64,000 nucleotides of DNA. It comes from Trueperella pyogenes (GTDB lineage Bacteria; Actinomycetota; Actinomycetes; Actinomycetales; Actinomycetaceae). The position numbers and the translations under genes are program-made. Where the stretch lies: contig NZ_JVLH01000013.1 of NCBI RefSeq assembly GCF_001070855.1, positions 1-64,000 on the forward strand, read 5' to 3'. This document shows positions 25,417 to 33,728 of the stretch, piece after piece (position 1 is the stretch's first letter; every line of letters starts with the position of its first letter). The notes below the pieces were generated by a model that saw only the letters and a program-made list of their open reading frames with translations, did not search any database and was not told the DNA's origin.

Positions 25417-26367
25417 ATGAGCGTGCGTATTGTTTTTGCAGGTACCCCTGAGCCAGCGTTACCGACCCTTGAAGCCCTGATCTCGTCACCACATGAGGTC
25501 GTTGGCGTTATTACTCGTCCTCCAGCGAAGAGCGGTCGCGGACGTCATCTAGTCCCATCGCCCATTGCGCAGCGTGCAAGTGAAGCTGGAATCGATCTCT
25601 TCGAGACCTCGTCTCTTAAAGGTGATGAGGCCTTGGACCGCATTCGTGCCTGGAATGCTGATATCGCAGTTGTTGTCGCCTATGGCGCTCTGATTCCCCT
25701 GCGCGTACTTGAAGCTCTTCCACATGGTTGGCTTAATCTTCACTTCTCTGATCTTCCTTTCTTCCGTGGTGCAGCTCCCGTGCAGTGGGCAATCCTTTCG
25801 GGACTGACTGAAACTGCATCTAGTGTTTTCCAGCTAGAAGAAGGATTGGACACGGGTCCCGTTTTTTCTCGCCAAAAGGTTGAGATTACCGATCAGACCA
25901 GCGGTGAGCTCCTCGATGAAATGGCACGTTTAGGTGCTCAGCAAGTTGTCGATGTGGTGAATGCGATTGAGGCTGGACAAGCTATTGCACAACCACAAGT
26001 CGTTCCTGAAGGTATCGAACTCAGCTATGCTCGGCGTTTGGAGCCCAGTGACGGCTGCGTCTCCTTTGATGAGAGCGCCCACCAGACGTGGCTTAGAATT
26101 CGCGCAGTGATTCCCAGCCCGGGTGCATATACGGAATTTCGCGGGCAAAGACTCAAACTAGGTAAGGTTTCTTTGACTGATGTTCCCACCCCCGGCCCCG
26201 GCCGTCTCATCGTTTCGAAGAAGAACGTGCTTGTGGGCTGTACGGACTTCTGTCTTGAGCTTGGTCAGGTTGCTCCCGCCGGTAAAAAGTGGATGGATGC
26301 AGCTGCATGGGCACGCGGTGCGCGATTGGATAGTGATGTCCGACTTGGTGAAGGGACAGCGCTCTGA
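25417..26367 (+). CDS. fmt: Methionyl-tRNA formyltransferase
   Basis: 316 residues. Formylates initiator Met-tRNA. N-terminal motif VFAGTPEPALP; catalytic region LNLHFSDLPFFRGAAPVQW with the Asn and His of the family; C-terminal OB-like tRNA-binding domain. There is no clear ribosome-binding site before ATG 25417. The rsmB start overlaps its stop by 1 base (TGATG). Confidence 0.95.
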   Translation: MSVRIVFAGTPEPALPTLEALISSPHEVVGVITRPPAKSGRGRHLVPSPIAQRASEAGIDLFETSSLKGDEALDRIRAWNADIAVVVAYGALIPLRVLEALPHGWLNLHFSDLPFFRGAAPVQWAILSGLTETASSVFQLEEGLDTGPVFSRQKVEITDQTSGELLDEMARLGAQQVVDVVNAIEAGQAIAQPQVVPEGIELSYARRLEPSDGCVSFDESAHQTWLRIRAVIPSPGAYTEFRGQRLKLGKVSLTDVPTPGPGRLIVSKKNVLVGCTDFCLELGQVAPAGKKWMDAAAWARGARLDSDVRLGEGTAL

Positions 26368-27842
26368 TGGCAACTCACCGTTATTCCGATGGATATCGTT
26401 CCTTCCGCGAAGCGGATCCTGCCCGCCAAGTCGCCTTTGAGGTCCTGACCTTGGTGCGCAATGAGGATGCCTACGCGAATCTGGTTCTTCCAAAAGTTTT
26501 GAAATCCTTTGAAGGACAGACGCATCTAGATCAACGTGATCGAGCTTTCGCTGTCGAACTCACCTATGGCACCCTACGCGAACAGGGATTCCTTGATTGG
26601 GTGATCTCTCGAAACTCTTCACGTCCGCTTTCCGACATTGAAGGTGGCATCGTTGATGTCCTGCGTCTTGGCGTTTATCAGCTGCTGCGCATGCGAGTTC
26701 CCGACCATGCCGCGGTTTCTCAAACCGTCGATCTTGCGCGGCAGTATCTCAGTGCCGGTCCGGCAAAGTTTATTAACGCTGTTTTGCGCTCTGTGATCCG
26801 TGAAGGTGAAGAGACAAGGCAGGAAGCTTTGAATGAACTTCCGGATTCGCAGCGCCTGGCGATCGAATACTCTCATCCGCAATGGATGGTTGAAGAATAT
26901 AGCCGTGCGCTCGTTGCTAACGGTTGTTCCAGTGAAGAGATTGCGGAGCTTTTGGCTGCTAATAACCAGGCACCCTACGTTTCCCTTGTCGCACGCCCAA
27001 GCCTCATTAAGGTTGATGAACTTGCTGATCAATGTCTTGATCACCTGCGAACTCGTATCGCCGATGGCGAGGTATCTCCTTACGCTGTTCTTCTTGAATC
27101 CGGGGATCCAGCCCGTATTCCTGCAATCAGACAGAGGCGAGCAGCGGTTCAGGATGAAGGTTCTCAACTAGCCGGAATTTTGGCAGCTGAGGTCCCTGTG
27201 ACGGGGAAAGATCAGGACTGGCTCGACCTATGTGCAGGTCCCGGAGGTAAAGCGGCGCTGGTCGCTTCACTAGGCGTTGAACGAGGCGCTCAACTTGTTG
27301 CCAACGAGGTGCACTCTCATCGAGCGCGCCTCGTCGAAAAGACCCTTGAACACCTTGATAACACTGAAGTGGTGTGCTCTGACGGAACACGCTTTGGCGG
27401 TGAGGGCACACGCTGGCCTTTAGAGTCGTTCGACCGGGTGATAATTGACGCGCCGTGCTCTGGCCTTGGATCGATGCGTCGTCGGCCTGAATCACGTTGG
27501 CGCAGAAATCCAGATGACGTCTCGCAGCTGGTTTCACTTCAGGCGGAGCTACTTGATCGAGGAATCGAATTGACCAGGCCTGGGGGAGTGACGGTTTACA
27601 TCACCTGCTCACCGGTCGTTCAGGAAACTCTTGATCAGATTTCACGTGTTCTCGCCACGGGACGTGTCGAGCTAGTGGATCTGCGTCCTGTGGCCTCGCA
27701 AATTACTCCCAGGCCCCTTAACCTTCCGCAAGCAGAAGGAATTGCTGCTCGAACAATTCAGCTTTGGGAACACCGTAACGAAACCGATCTTATGTTTATT
27801 GCTGCTCTCAAAAAACTTCCAGTAGCTCAGGAGCTCTCATGA
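26367..27842 (+). CDS. rsmB: 16S rRNA (cytosine-967-C5)-methyltransferase RsmB
   Basis: 491 residues. An N-terminal NusB-like RNA-binding domain (about 18-160) is joined to a SAM-dependent m5C methyltransferase. SAM motif [12 protein letters not shown]; catalytic cysteines in [15 protein letters not shown] and in YITCSPV. It lies between fmt and rpe, a frequent actinobacterial order. Start ATG 26367 overlaps the fmt stop. Confidence 0.94.
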   Translation: MATHRYSDGYRSFREADPARQVAFEVLTLVRNEDAYANLVLPKVLKSFEGQTHLDQRDRAFAVELTYGTLREQGFLDWVISRNSSRPLSDIEGGIVDVLRLGVYQLLRMRVPDHAAVSQTVDLARQYLSAGPAKFINAVLRSVIREGEETRQEALNELPDSQRLAIEYSHPQWMVEEYSRALVANGCSSEEIAELLAANNQAPYVSLVARPSLIKVDELADQCLDHLRTRIADGEVSPYAVLLESGDPARIPAIRQRRAAVQDEGSQLAGILAAEVPVTGKDQDWLDLCAGPGGKAALVASLGVERGAQLVANEVHSHRARLVEKTLEHLDNTEVVCSDGTRFGGEGTRWPLESFDRVIIDAPCSGLGSMRRRPESRWRRNPDDVSQLVSLQAELLDRGIELTRPGGVTVYITCSPVVQETLDQISRVLATGRVELVDLRPVASQITPRPLNLPQAEGIAARTIQLWEHRNETDLMFIAALKKLPVAQELS

Positions 27843-28504
27843 CCACGCCGCTCATTTCGCCTTCGATTCTTAATTGCGATATCGCCAGACTTGAGGACGA
27901 ACTGAAAAAGATCTCCAGTGCCGATATCGCTCATGTTGATGTTATGGATAATCATTTTGTCCCCAACCTCACGTGGGGGCTTCCCGTCGTGGAGGCCTGT
28001 GTAAACACCGGCATCTTGCCCATTGACGCTCACCTGATGATTGAAGATCCAGATCGATGGGCACCTGCGTATGCAGAAGCCGGCTGCGCGTCGGTCACCT
28101 TCCATGCCGAGGCAGCCTCAGCACCGATCCGCACTGCCCGGGAAATCCGACGTCTGGGTGCCCGTGCTGCTCTTGCACTCAAGCCTTCGACGGACATCAC
28201 GCCCTACGTCGATATTTTGCCGGAATTCGACATGATTTTGATTATGACGGTTGAACCAGGTTTTGGCGGTCAGAGTTTCCTTGAATCGATGCTTCCAAAG
28301 ATCCAGCGAACGCGGGAGGCCATCGCCTCTGCATCTTTGGATATTTCGATTCAAGTAGATGGGGGAGTTTCCCGTAAAACTATTGAACGTGCTGCTGACG
28401 CGGGCGCAACCAATTTTGTTGCAGGGTCGGCAATCTTTCGTGCCGACGACGCATTTGAGGAGATCGCAACACTGCGTTCTCTTGCGCAATCGCACATGCA
28501 CTGA
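27839..28504 (+). CDS. rpe: Ribulose-phosphate 3-epimerase
   Basis: 221-residue TIM barrel interconverting ribulose 5-phosphate and xylulose 5-phosphate. Metal-binding residues are visible in [20 protein letters not shown] and DAHLMI, and the phosphate-binding VDGGV and GSAIF elements near the C-terminus. The start overlaps the rsmB stop (ATGA). Confidence 0.96.
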   Translation: MTTPLISPSILNCDIARLEDELKKISSADIAHVDVMDNHFVPNLTWGLPVVEACVNTGILPIDAHLMIEDPDRWAPAYAEAGCASVTFHAEAASAPIRTAREIRRLGARAALALKPSTDITPYVDILPEFDMILIMTVEPGFGGQSFLESMLPKIQRTREAIASASLDISIQVDGGVSRKTIERAADAGATNFVAGSAIFRADDAFEEIATLRSLAQSHMH

Positions 28505-28542
28505 AGATGACACTCGCTTCCGTGCGTGCCAGAATAACTATG

Positions 28543-28659
28543 TACTTCGGGGTCGGTGTAAGTCCGAGCCGGCGGTGAAAGTCCGCGACCCGCATCATTC
28601 GATGCGGTTGAACTGGTGTAATTCCAGTACCGACAGTTAAAGCCTGGATGGGAGAAGTA
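28543..28659 (+). promoter_or_regulatory. FMN riboswitch (RFN element)
   Basis: Closing stem TACTTC (28543-28548) pairs with GAAGTA (28654-28659). Between them are the conserved RFN blocks GGGGTCGGTG, GAGCCGGCGGTGAAAGTCCG, CGACCCGC, AACTGGTG, CCAGTACCGACAGTTAAAG and CTGGATGGGAG. It starts 38 bases after rpe and ends 60 bases before the permease start. No clear intrinsic terminator follows, and AAGGA lies just before the permease GTG. Control at translation initiation is therefore more likely than attenuation, by inference. High FMN should repress the downstream importer. Confidence 0.94.
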
Positions 28660-28719
28660 GTTGAGCGGGCCTAGTGTCTGCTGAGCGGCTGCATAGCTCG
28701 AAGTGCGGGAAGGATTACC

Positions 28720-29490
28720 GTGAGCCGTCGAGCACCTCGCCGCTTCACTGTTATCGCCCCGCTTGTCGTCATCGTCTGCTTAGTATTCTTTTGGTGGGCG
28801 ATCACCGCATTTAGCGGGATCCAAGCGTGGCGTCTTCCTTCGCCGTACGCCGTCCTCGCCCGAGGATACTCCCTTGTTCAACAGCCTTCGCTCTGGCTCG
28901 CTTTTGCGCGAACCGGAGTCGAGGCCCTAGTCGGTGGATTTATTGGTGTGTGCGTTGCACTTCCATTGAGCTACCTGATCTTCCGGTTCCGTACCATCGC
29001 CGAGGCTATTGAGCCCCTTTTAGGGACCTCGCAGGCTTTACCCGCCGTTGCCTTGGCACCATTTTTGGTACTCTGGTTCGGCTACGGGGTGATTCCAATT
29101 TCGATGCTCTGTGCATTGATCGCTTTCTTCCCTATTCTCATCTCCTCCCTGGTCGGCTTACGCTCCTTGGATCGCCAAGTATGCGAGGCAGCACAGCTTG
29201 ATGGGGCGGCAGGGATCACGATGGCGCTGAAGATTGAAATTCCACTTGCATCACCAGCGATTCTTGCCGGCATTCGCAATGGCTTTACTTTGTCTATTAC
29301 CGGTGCTGTCGTAGGGGAAATGGTGATGGGAGGAAAGGGACTGGGAATGCTCCTTTCTCAGATGCGCACGAATGTCGATACGGCAGGAATGTTTGTTGTG
29401 ATCGTGCTCCTGTGTATACAGGCAGTTGTCATCTACACACTCATGTCCGCATGGGAAAAGCGCTCACGCGTGATGGTTGAAACAGACTAG
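28720..29490 (+). CDS. ABC transporter permease, probable riboflavin importer (RibX-like)
   Basis: 256 residues, about six transmembrane helices. The cytoplasmic EAA loop reads EAAQLDGAAG followed by IEIPLASPAI, the site that contacts an ATPase. Family: SsuC/TauC/ThiX-type permeases. The FMN riboswitch immediately upstream points to riboflavin or a related flavin as substrate, matching the predicted RibXY system. GTG 28720 is 5 bases after AAGGA. The binding-protein gene follows 25 bases downstream. No ATP-binding protein is encoded nearby, so an ATPase would have to come from elsewhere. Confidence 0.85.
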   Translation: MSRRAPRRFTVIAPLVVIVCLVFFWWAITAFSGIQAWRLPSPYAVLARGYSLVQQPSLWLAFARTGVEALVGGFIGVCVALPLSYLIFRFRTIAEAIEPLLGTSQALPAVALAPFLVLWFGYGVIPISMLCALIAFFPILISSLVGLRSLDRQVCEAAQLDGAAGITMALKIEIPLASPAILAGIRNGFTLSITGAVVGEMVMGGKGLGMLLSQMRTNVDTAGMFVVIVLLCIQAVVIYTLMSAWEKRSRVMVETD

Positions 29491-29515
29491 GTGCGACATA
29501 CTATTGGAGAGCATT

Positions 29516-30511
29516 ATGCGTCCTATTGTTCGTGGAATTGCCGGTTTACTTACGGCAGTATTTGTGATGAGCGGCTGCTCCAGCACCTCCTCATCATCCG
29601 ACACAACCGTTATTGGTTTAACCTATGTGCCAAATGTTCAATTCTCTGGTGTTTATCTTGCTGAGGATAATGGCGATTACTCCAAGGAAGGGGTAAAGGT
29701 CGATATCCGCCATCACGGCAATGACGAAGGAGTATTCACCGCTCTTGTGAGCGGACAAGAACAACTTGTCCTCGCGACGGGTGACGAAGTAGTGCAAGCC
29801 AGATCGCAGGGCATGGATGTGATTTCGGTGGGCCAATACTACCGTGAGCAGCCCAACGTGATCTTGACTCGTGCCGATACCGGAATTAAGAGCATCAGTG
29901 ATTTGAAGGGGAAGAAAGTAGGAATTCCGGGTGAATACGGATCTTCATGGCTTGCCCTTCAAGCGTACTTAGCTAGCGCCCACATGACGACTTCTGATAT
30001 CAGTGTTGTCTCGATTGGTTATACCCAAGTTTCTGCACTGAATAATAAAGACGTTGATGCAGTTGTCGGCTTTGCCAATAACGATGCTGTTCAGCTTTCA
30101 GCTGCAGGCGTCGATACCCGTGTTGTCGACTGTGATTGCACCATTCCTTTGGTTTCAGCATCCCTGGTTACGACATCAACTTGGGCGAAGGAAAATCCAG
30201 AAAAACTGAAGAAGATTCTTCACGCAACACAACAGGGGATGACAGCTGCGGTTGACCATCCAAATCAAGCATTTGCTGCGACTGAGAAGCGCGATACTAC
30301 CCTGACGGATGATCAGACGCGCTCGACAGCTACCCAGATCCTTAATGCGACGAATCTACTGATTTTGGGAGCGAATTCGAAGGTTTCATTGGAACAAGAT
30401 CAAAACCGTTGGCAAGAGATGCTCAACTTCATGTCATCAAATTCGGGACTTCTCGTCCGCGAAGTCACTCTTGATCAGGTGATGACAAACGATTACATAC
30501 CGCAGTCATAA
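29516..30511 (+). CDS. Substrate-binding lipoprotein, NMT1/THI5-like, probable riboflavin importer (RibY-like)
   Basis: 331 residues. Lipoprotein signal peptide with a probable lipobox ending MSGC (Cys at about 20) and a serine-rich linker. The mature part is an NMT1/THI5 periplasmic-binding fold: VPNVQFSGVYLAEDNGDY near the N-terminus, LKGKKVGIPG mid-protein and NNKDVDAVVGF in the hinge. Thiamine-precursor binders share this fold, but the FMN riboswitch favours a flavin. ATG 29516 has GGAGA 6 bases upstream. It ends before a convergent hairpin shared with the glycosyltransferase gene. Confidence 0.86.
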   Translation: MRPIVRGIAGLLTAVFVMSGCSSTSSSSDTTVIGLTYVPNVQFSGVYLAEDNGDYSKEGVKVDIRHHGNDEGVFTALVSGQEQLVLATGDEVVQARSQGMDVISVGQYYREQPNVILTRADTGIKSISDLKGKKVGIPGEYGSSWLALQAYLASAHMTTSDISVVSIGYTQVSALNNKDVDAVVGFANNDAVQLSAAGVDTRVVDCDCTIPLVSASLVTTSTWAKENPEKLKKILHATQQGMTAAVDHPNQAFAATEKRDTTLTDDQTRSTATQILNATNLLILGANSKVSLEQDQNRWQEMLNFMSSNSGLLVREVTLDQVMTNDYIPQS

Positions 30512-30529
30512 TTTTGCGGCTTCAAAATA

Positions 30530-30571
30530 GTGATTCCCTCAGCTTGCCGATATTCGGGCTGAGGGAATCAC
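30530..30571. terminator. Shared convergent terminator hairpin
   Basis: Perfect 14-bp stem (30530-30543 with 30558-30571) around a 14-base loop. Read on the minus strand it is followed by TATTTTG, so it terminates the glycosyltransferase gene. The TGA stop of that gene (30568-30570) lies inside the stem. On the plus strand no T tract follows, so termination there would be weaker. Confidence 0.82.
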
Positions 30572-31740
30572 CCTCTTCGGTAATTCCTAAAAGTTTGCAT
30601 GAGAAGACCCTCAATTGCATCAATGCTGTGGTTAATTTCCAAATGACGAGCAAGTAAGTTGTACCTAGCTGAAAGTTCAGTTCTCTGAAGGGGATGTTCG
30701 AGCCAATAATCGATAAGCGCAGCCAATCTTCTGGGATTGCGGGCATCAAATATGTTGCGTGAATCAAGGGAATAATGCCATGTCGATGATTGTGCAGAGC
30801 GAGCAAGAATTGGCATACAACCCCGGGCCATCGCTTCGAGCGCAGCTAGGCCTTCAATTTCGACCAGAGCACAATGAATATAGAGATCAGCACGATCCAA
30901 TAATGCAATCAGGTCATTGTGCGGGATGAAACCAATATGGACCTGAGAAGCTAGGGGAGTGGCTAGTTTATGCAGATCGTGTTCCAGCGGTCCACCACCG
31001 GCAAGATGAAGATCAATGCTGCCAGAGTTGCGTGAATAGGCCAAAGCTTGAAGAAGTACCGCATGATTCTTTTCTGGAACCAAACGCCCGGTACATACCA
31101 AGGTAAAACGTGTGTTTCCATCGCGGGTACAACGTGATCTGCTATCGGCTACCTTCACAGCATCACGACTTATCGATTTCTCTGTACGAATTGATGCCGA
31201 AGGTAGGCCATTGGAAAAAGCCGTAATAGGAGCTTGATATCCGACGGCTTGTAAGCGTTCCTTTACAGCTTCTGTTGGTGCGTGAATCGCATCGCAGTAT
31301 GAATATACCGAGCAATCGAATAGAGAATAGAGAATTCGGTTGAATATAGGTTTATCAAGAGCAGGAAAAGGTGCCAAGAAGTTTTCCGGATACACATGAA
31401 AGCTTCCGACGATAGGTACTGCGAATCGCCGTGCTATACGAACAAGTTGAGCATTTGCGGGAAGAGGATCTTCAACGTAGAGGATCTGCGCCCATCTCAG
31501 GGCGGCTTCGAAAATTGAGCGGTCGGGGCGAGCGATATTGAACTTTTCGGCGCTGATATACCTGTCAAGGAAAGGAACGCTGAGGCGCTGGAGTGGGTAG
31601 TCGACATGTGAAGAATCGCCATAGGAGATCACACGTACCTCGTGTCCGCGAGCGCGAAGACCAGCACAAAAGTCTCGAGCTGAACGAGCCAGTCCATTAG
31701 TGGCATTCGTAAAATCACTTGCCGATAGAAGAATTCGCAT
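30568..31740 (-). CDS. Glycosyltransferase family 4
   Basis: 390 residues, GT-B fold. N-terminal acceptor half starts RILLSASDF with TNGLARSARDFCAGLRARGHEV. The C-terminal donor half has TGRLVPEKNHAVLLQAL, LHLAGGGPLEHDL and an EIEGLAALEAMARG block corresponding to the EX7E retaining signature. It probably adds a hexose to a lipid or wall polymer using a nucleotide sugar; donor and acceptor are unknown. It is monocistronic, divergent from the WYL regulator pair and ends within a hairpin. The single start ATG 31740 is clear. Confidence 0.85.
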   Translation of the reverse strand: MRILLSASDFTNATNGLARSARDFCAGLRARGHEVRVISYGDSSHVDYPLQRLSVPFLDRYISAEKFNIARPDRSIFEAALRWAQILYVEDPLPANAQLVRIARRFAVPIVGSFHVYPENFLAPFPALDKPIFNRILYSLFDCSVYSYCDAIHAPTEAVKERLQAVGYQAPITAFSNGLPSASIRTEKSISRDAVKVADSRSRCTRDGNTRFTLVCTGRLVPEKNHAVLLQALAYSRNSGSIDLHLAGGGPLEHDLHKLATPLASQVHIGFIPHNDLIALLDRADLYIHCALVEIEGLAALEAMARGCMPILARSAQSSTWHYSLDSRNIFDARNPRRLAALIDYWLEHPLQRTELSARYNLLARHLEINHSIDAIEGLLMQTFRNYRRG

Positions 31741-31843
31741 AGTGTTCTTCCCGAGTATAGGTGAACAGTGTGTTTAGTAGCTGCGAGGCCTTTCGCGCAC
31801 TACGCTAAAGCGTGCATCAATCTTGTCACAAGGAGGGGGCATT

Positions 31844-32761
31844 GTGGAGAGCAACGATACAAGTGTGCGTATCCTTGACCTGCTCTTTGAACTGACTTAT
31901 GCAGAACGCGGGCGTTCACGTTCTCAAATTCGTAGACTGACGCATTACCGAAAACTGAGTGACACTGCGTTTGATTCGGCTTTTACTCGTGATAAAGAGA
32001 CGCTTAAAAAAATTGGTGTTGACATTGAGGTTAAACCGCGTGGTGATGAGCTCATTTACCGCTTACGCCGTTCAGATCCCGAGCTGCTTAAGCTTTCACT
32101 CGAAGAAGTCTCACTGCTTGACCTAGCCTCGACAGCATGGAATGAACCGTCAACAACTGAACTCGCTTCTACAAAATTGCGGGCATCTTCGGCAGCAAAT
32201 CGCAAGTCTACGATTGATTTTCATCTCTCGGGTGCTGAACATGTCCTTCCATTATTCCAAGCGATTACTTCGGCAAGCGTTGTTTCCTTTGCGTATAGAA
32301 GTCCTAGGGGAACCGATAATCGTGCTGTGGAACCATGGAACCTGCTTATTTCTGGTTCAGCAATTTATCTTCAAGGCTATGACCTTGACCGAGGCGATGA
32401 ACGCAGTTTCAGGCTTTCACGTATTCTGCCTCCAATTGAGGTGCTAGGAGAGCCCGGCGACGCCTATCCCCGTCCTTCTAACCGTCCAACGATCGGTATT
32501 TCACGTCCACTTGAGCCGAGCTTCTTCGCCAGAGTGGGAAGCGAGGCATGGAAGAGGGCGCTGCGCGACGATAGGGCTACGGGGGCAGGCACAGTGCAAT
32601 GGCAATGCTTTCGTGGCCACGTGGCTCCCTATAGTTTCTGGACCCATTTCATCTTGTCTCATGCTCAAGATGTTGTCCCGATCGAGCCGAATGAGTTTGC
32701 CTCGGATTTAGAGAAAAAACTCCAGAGTGCGTTATCCCTGAACGGAGGCCAAAATGCCTGA
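31844..32761 (+). CDS. pafB: WYL-domain transcriptional regulator, PafB-like
   Basis: 305 residues. N-terminal winged-helix part (RILDLLFELTYAERGRSRSQIRR) followed by a WYL domain in the middle (about 140-205: VVSFAYRSPRG, AVEPWNLLISGSAIYLQGYD, RSFRLSRI). In mycobacteria PafB with PafC activates a RecA-independent DNA-damage regulon and sits next to pafA; here the pair is about 18 kb away. GTG 31844 has AAGGAGG 7 bases upstream. The next gene starts 8 bases before its stop. Confidence 0.88.
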   Translation: MESNDTSVRILDLLFELTYAERGRSRSQIRRLTHYRKLSDTAFDSAFTRDKETLKKIGVDIEVKPRGDELIYRLRRSDPELLKLSLEEVSLLDLASTAWNEPSTTELASTKLRASSAANRKSTIDFHLSGAEHVLPLFQAITSASVVSFAYRSPRGTDNRAVEPWNLLISGSAIYLQGYDLDRGDERSFRLSRILPPIEVLGEPGDAYPRPSNRPTIGISRPLEPSFFARVGSEAWKRALRDDRATGAGTVQWQCFRGHVAPYSFWTHFILSHAQDVVPIEPNEFASDLEKKLQSALSLNGGQNA

Positions 32762-33728
32762 AGAAGCTCCAGTTCAGGTCGCACGGATACTCGCCATGGC
32801 CTCGTGGATTATGGATAATCCTGGACACAATGTTCGTGAGATCGCTCAGCATTTCGGCCGAAGTTCACGCCAAGTTCGCCGCGATTTAGAGTACATGGGG
32901 CAAATCGGCGACTCGATGATTGATCGTTCCTACGGGCTGGATTGGGATCTGTATGAGACAGAGGGAGTGGTGGTTCTTCGCGGAAGTCAGACCCCCTCTC
33001 TTCCTAGGCTCACCCCTGCCGAGGCCGCGGCTCTCCTAGTCGCCCTACGTGCTCTTGCTCCTTACCTCAGCGAGTCTGAAGAAGAGGTTTTGCTGAGTGC
33101 CGCCGCAAAACTTGCCTCCCGTGCAAGCTACGAGGGGGGAGATAGCCGAGGCGTTCCTGAGGTGATTCACCTTGAGCAGGAAAGCTCGAACTCTTCTGAG
33201 CTACACCAAGAGATCAACGCTCAACACGTTATTAATTTGCGGCAGGCAATCGATGAGAAGCGCGAGGTGTGTTTTGACTACCTCGGTAGTGAGGGCTCTT
33301 ATACTCGCTGCGTCTATCCACGTGGACTCAAACACTTAAGTACCGGTTGGATTTTTGATGCATGGGATCCGATTCGGGAAACTCACAGAAGCTATCGTGT
33401 AGATCGGATGAATAATCTTGTTATCGGCGAGAAGCACCCGAGAGTATCAATTCCTTCTGAGCCCGCTCCCTCAATGCTGACGCTGACGATCTCTTCCAAT
33501 GCGCGATGGATCTGCGAGGACTTTGAATCTACTTTGATTTCTGAAGATGCAGAGACGATTACCTGTTCCTTGCCTATTTGGAACGAGGAGTGGATCCTTG
33601 CGCTGCTGTGTGATATTTCGGCCGATATCATTGAATGTCCGGCGGAGTGGAAGCAGCGCGTCAGTGATTATGCTCAAAGCGCGATGGAGATTTGGGAAGA
33701 GGCCAAGATGATCAGGAGCGAGGCGTGA
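32754..33728 (+). CDS. pafC: WYL-domain transcriptional regulator, PafC-like
   Basis: 324 residues. Helix-turn-helix segment VREIAQHFGRSSRQVRRDLE near residues 25-44, then a WYL domain (VCFDYLGSEGSYTRCVYPRG; STGWIFDAWDP; RSYRVDRM). Overlap with pafB suggests a co-made heterodimer as in mycobacteria. Its stop overlaps the helY GTG start, giving a pafB-pafC-helY operon; the same three genes are neighbours in Mycobacterium with tatAC inserted. Confidence 0.88.
   Translation: MPEEAPVQVARILAMASWIMDNPGHNVREIAQHFGRSSRQVRRDLEYMGQIGDSMIDRSYGLDWDLYETEGVVVLRGSQTPSLPRLTPAEAAALLVALRALAPYLSESEEEVLLSAAAKLASRASYEGGDSRGVPEVIHLEQESSNSSELHQEINAQHVINLRQAIDEKREVCFDYLGSEGSYTRCVYPRGLKHLSTGWIFDAWDPIRETHRSYRVDRMNNLVIGEKHPRVSIPSEPAPSMLTLTISSNARWICEDFESTLISEDAETITCSLPIWNEEWILALLCDISADIIECPAEWKQRVSDYAQSAMEIWEEAKMIRSEA

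Noticed and set aside
28543-28659. TPP riboswitch, because the binding protein is THI5-like
   Set aside because: The conserved blocks (GCCGGCGGT, GGATGGGAG, CCGACAGTTAAAG) are those of the FMN element, and the THI core CTGAGA with its partner is absent.
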